From contig CAJJMX010000001.1 in the NCBI GenBank assembly GCA_905192935.1, positions 62,001 to 126,000 of the forward strand: 64,000 nucleotides of DNA. Reading direction: 5' to 3'. Both the position numbers and the translations under genes were made by a program. The notes below the pieces were generated by a model, which was given only the letters and a program-made list of their open reading frames with translations, made no database searches and was not told the DNA's origin. How positions within the stretch are numbered: the first letter of the stretch is position 1; each line of letters starts with the position of its first letter. Origin of the DNA: an uncultured Mailhella sp. (GTDB lineage: Bacteria > Desulfobacterota > Desulfovibrionia > Desulfovibrionales > Desulfovibrionaceae). Of this stretch, positions 63,694 to 64,000 are shown in pieces.

Positions 63694-64000
63694 TCAGCAA
63701 ACACCGTTCACGACTCCGGCATCCCTGCCGGCAAGAAACGCGGCAATGATTCCGGCCGCCTCCTTAGGCGTCATGGAGCTTACATCTATCCTGCGGCTGT
63801 TCATGGCTGCATAGAGCGGCAGCCGCTCGAGACTTCGGCAAAGAACATCAGGACTTCTTTTTCCTGCTTCCATGTCCTTGCGCAGACGCGCTGAAAGAGC
63901 CTCTTCCGACGCTGTAAGCGTAAAGAGAGAAAAACTCGCGTCGGACATGTCGAGACGCCGAAGCAGTTCTTCCACAATGGAAAATTCGTGCATGACCCAG
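63694..64000 (-). CDS. C-terminal part of a P-loop kinase-like protein (partial at window edge)
   Basis: The minus-strand frame is open to the window edge and ends with TGA at 63694. The visible about 100 residues (SLFTLTASEEALSARLRKD, SPDVLCRSLERLPLYAAM and IDVSSMTPKEAAGIIAAFL) match the lid and C-terminal helix of small nucleotide/shikimate/gluconate-type kinases: a lid Arg, then the alternating strand with D-S, then an amphipathic helix. The Walker A would lie beyond the edge. The first ATG in view (63993) is probably internal. The specificity is not readable. Confidence 0.55.
   Translation of the reverse strand, partial: WVMHEFSIVEELLRRLDMSDASFSLFTLTASEEALSARLRKDMEAGKRSPDVLCRSLERLPLYAAMNSRRIDVSSMTPKEAAGIIAAFLAGRDAGVVNGVC

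Overview
The window is a GC-rich, gene-dense piece of a Gram-negative chromosome. LPS heptose (hldD), LolA, an outer-membrane autotransporter and two sigma-54 activators show the cell type. The mix of TRAP and DASS organic-acid transporters with anaerobic-type flavin/Fe-S reductases, and the gene order, suggest an anaerobe of the Desulfovibrionaceae (class Desulfovibrionia), possibly host-associated. That placement is inference from gene content; no 16S rRNA is present. I found no tRNA, rRNA, CRISPR array, insertion sequence or prophage.

Layout. 1-4671: aminotransferase tail, pgi, and a membrane histidine kinase/sigma-54 response-regulator pair. 4672-7066: a gene-free segment ending in two perfect parS sites, then parA (TTG start) and parB. 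7131-13705, minus strand: hisS-aspS-def, a terminator, then fmt-rsmB. 13730-19022: a large beta-helix autotransporter, a very AT-rich upstream region, and about 830 bases with no recognisable gene. 19023-26002: a LysR regulator divergent from a DASS-type carboxylate permease and two Old Yellow Enzyme (OYE)/Fe-S/FAD reductases. 26019-30434: kef-dprA-xerC. 30590-37533: coaX, eno, lolA, truB-rpsO-pnp. 37498-45315: a sigma-54-controlled operon (OYE reductase, dctP, fused dctQM, YdfG-like SDR) with its divergent activator. 45423-50175, minus strand: efp, ftsK, folD. 50394-58730: engB, a PcrA-like helicase, thiL, mgsA, rdgB (minus), rimO and a multidomain lipoprotein. 58751-64000: hldD with a YkgJ-type cysteine-cluster protein, an AroA-like protein lacking the EPSP synthase catalytic motifs with a small coiled-coil gene, a methyltransferase and the C-terminal part of a P-loop kinase.

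The most interesting material is the pair of carboxylate import-and-reduction modules. Three paralogous OYE-family reductases sit beside three kinds of regulation or transport: DASS plus LysR for two of them, TRAP plus SDR plus a sigma-54 activator for the third. All three have Trp where family members such as FadH carry the catalytic Tyr, and all three have an enlarged loop inside the 4Fe-4S cysteine motif. I infer that the cell imports unsaturated or otherwise reducible organic acids and uses them as electron acceptors or carbon sources. The substrates cannot be read from sequence. A second notable item is the EPSP-synthase-fold protein at 60744-62570, which has a basic N-terminal tail, a chorismate-mutase-like helix region and no EPSP synthase catalytic residues.
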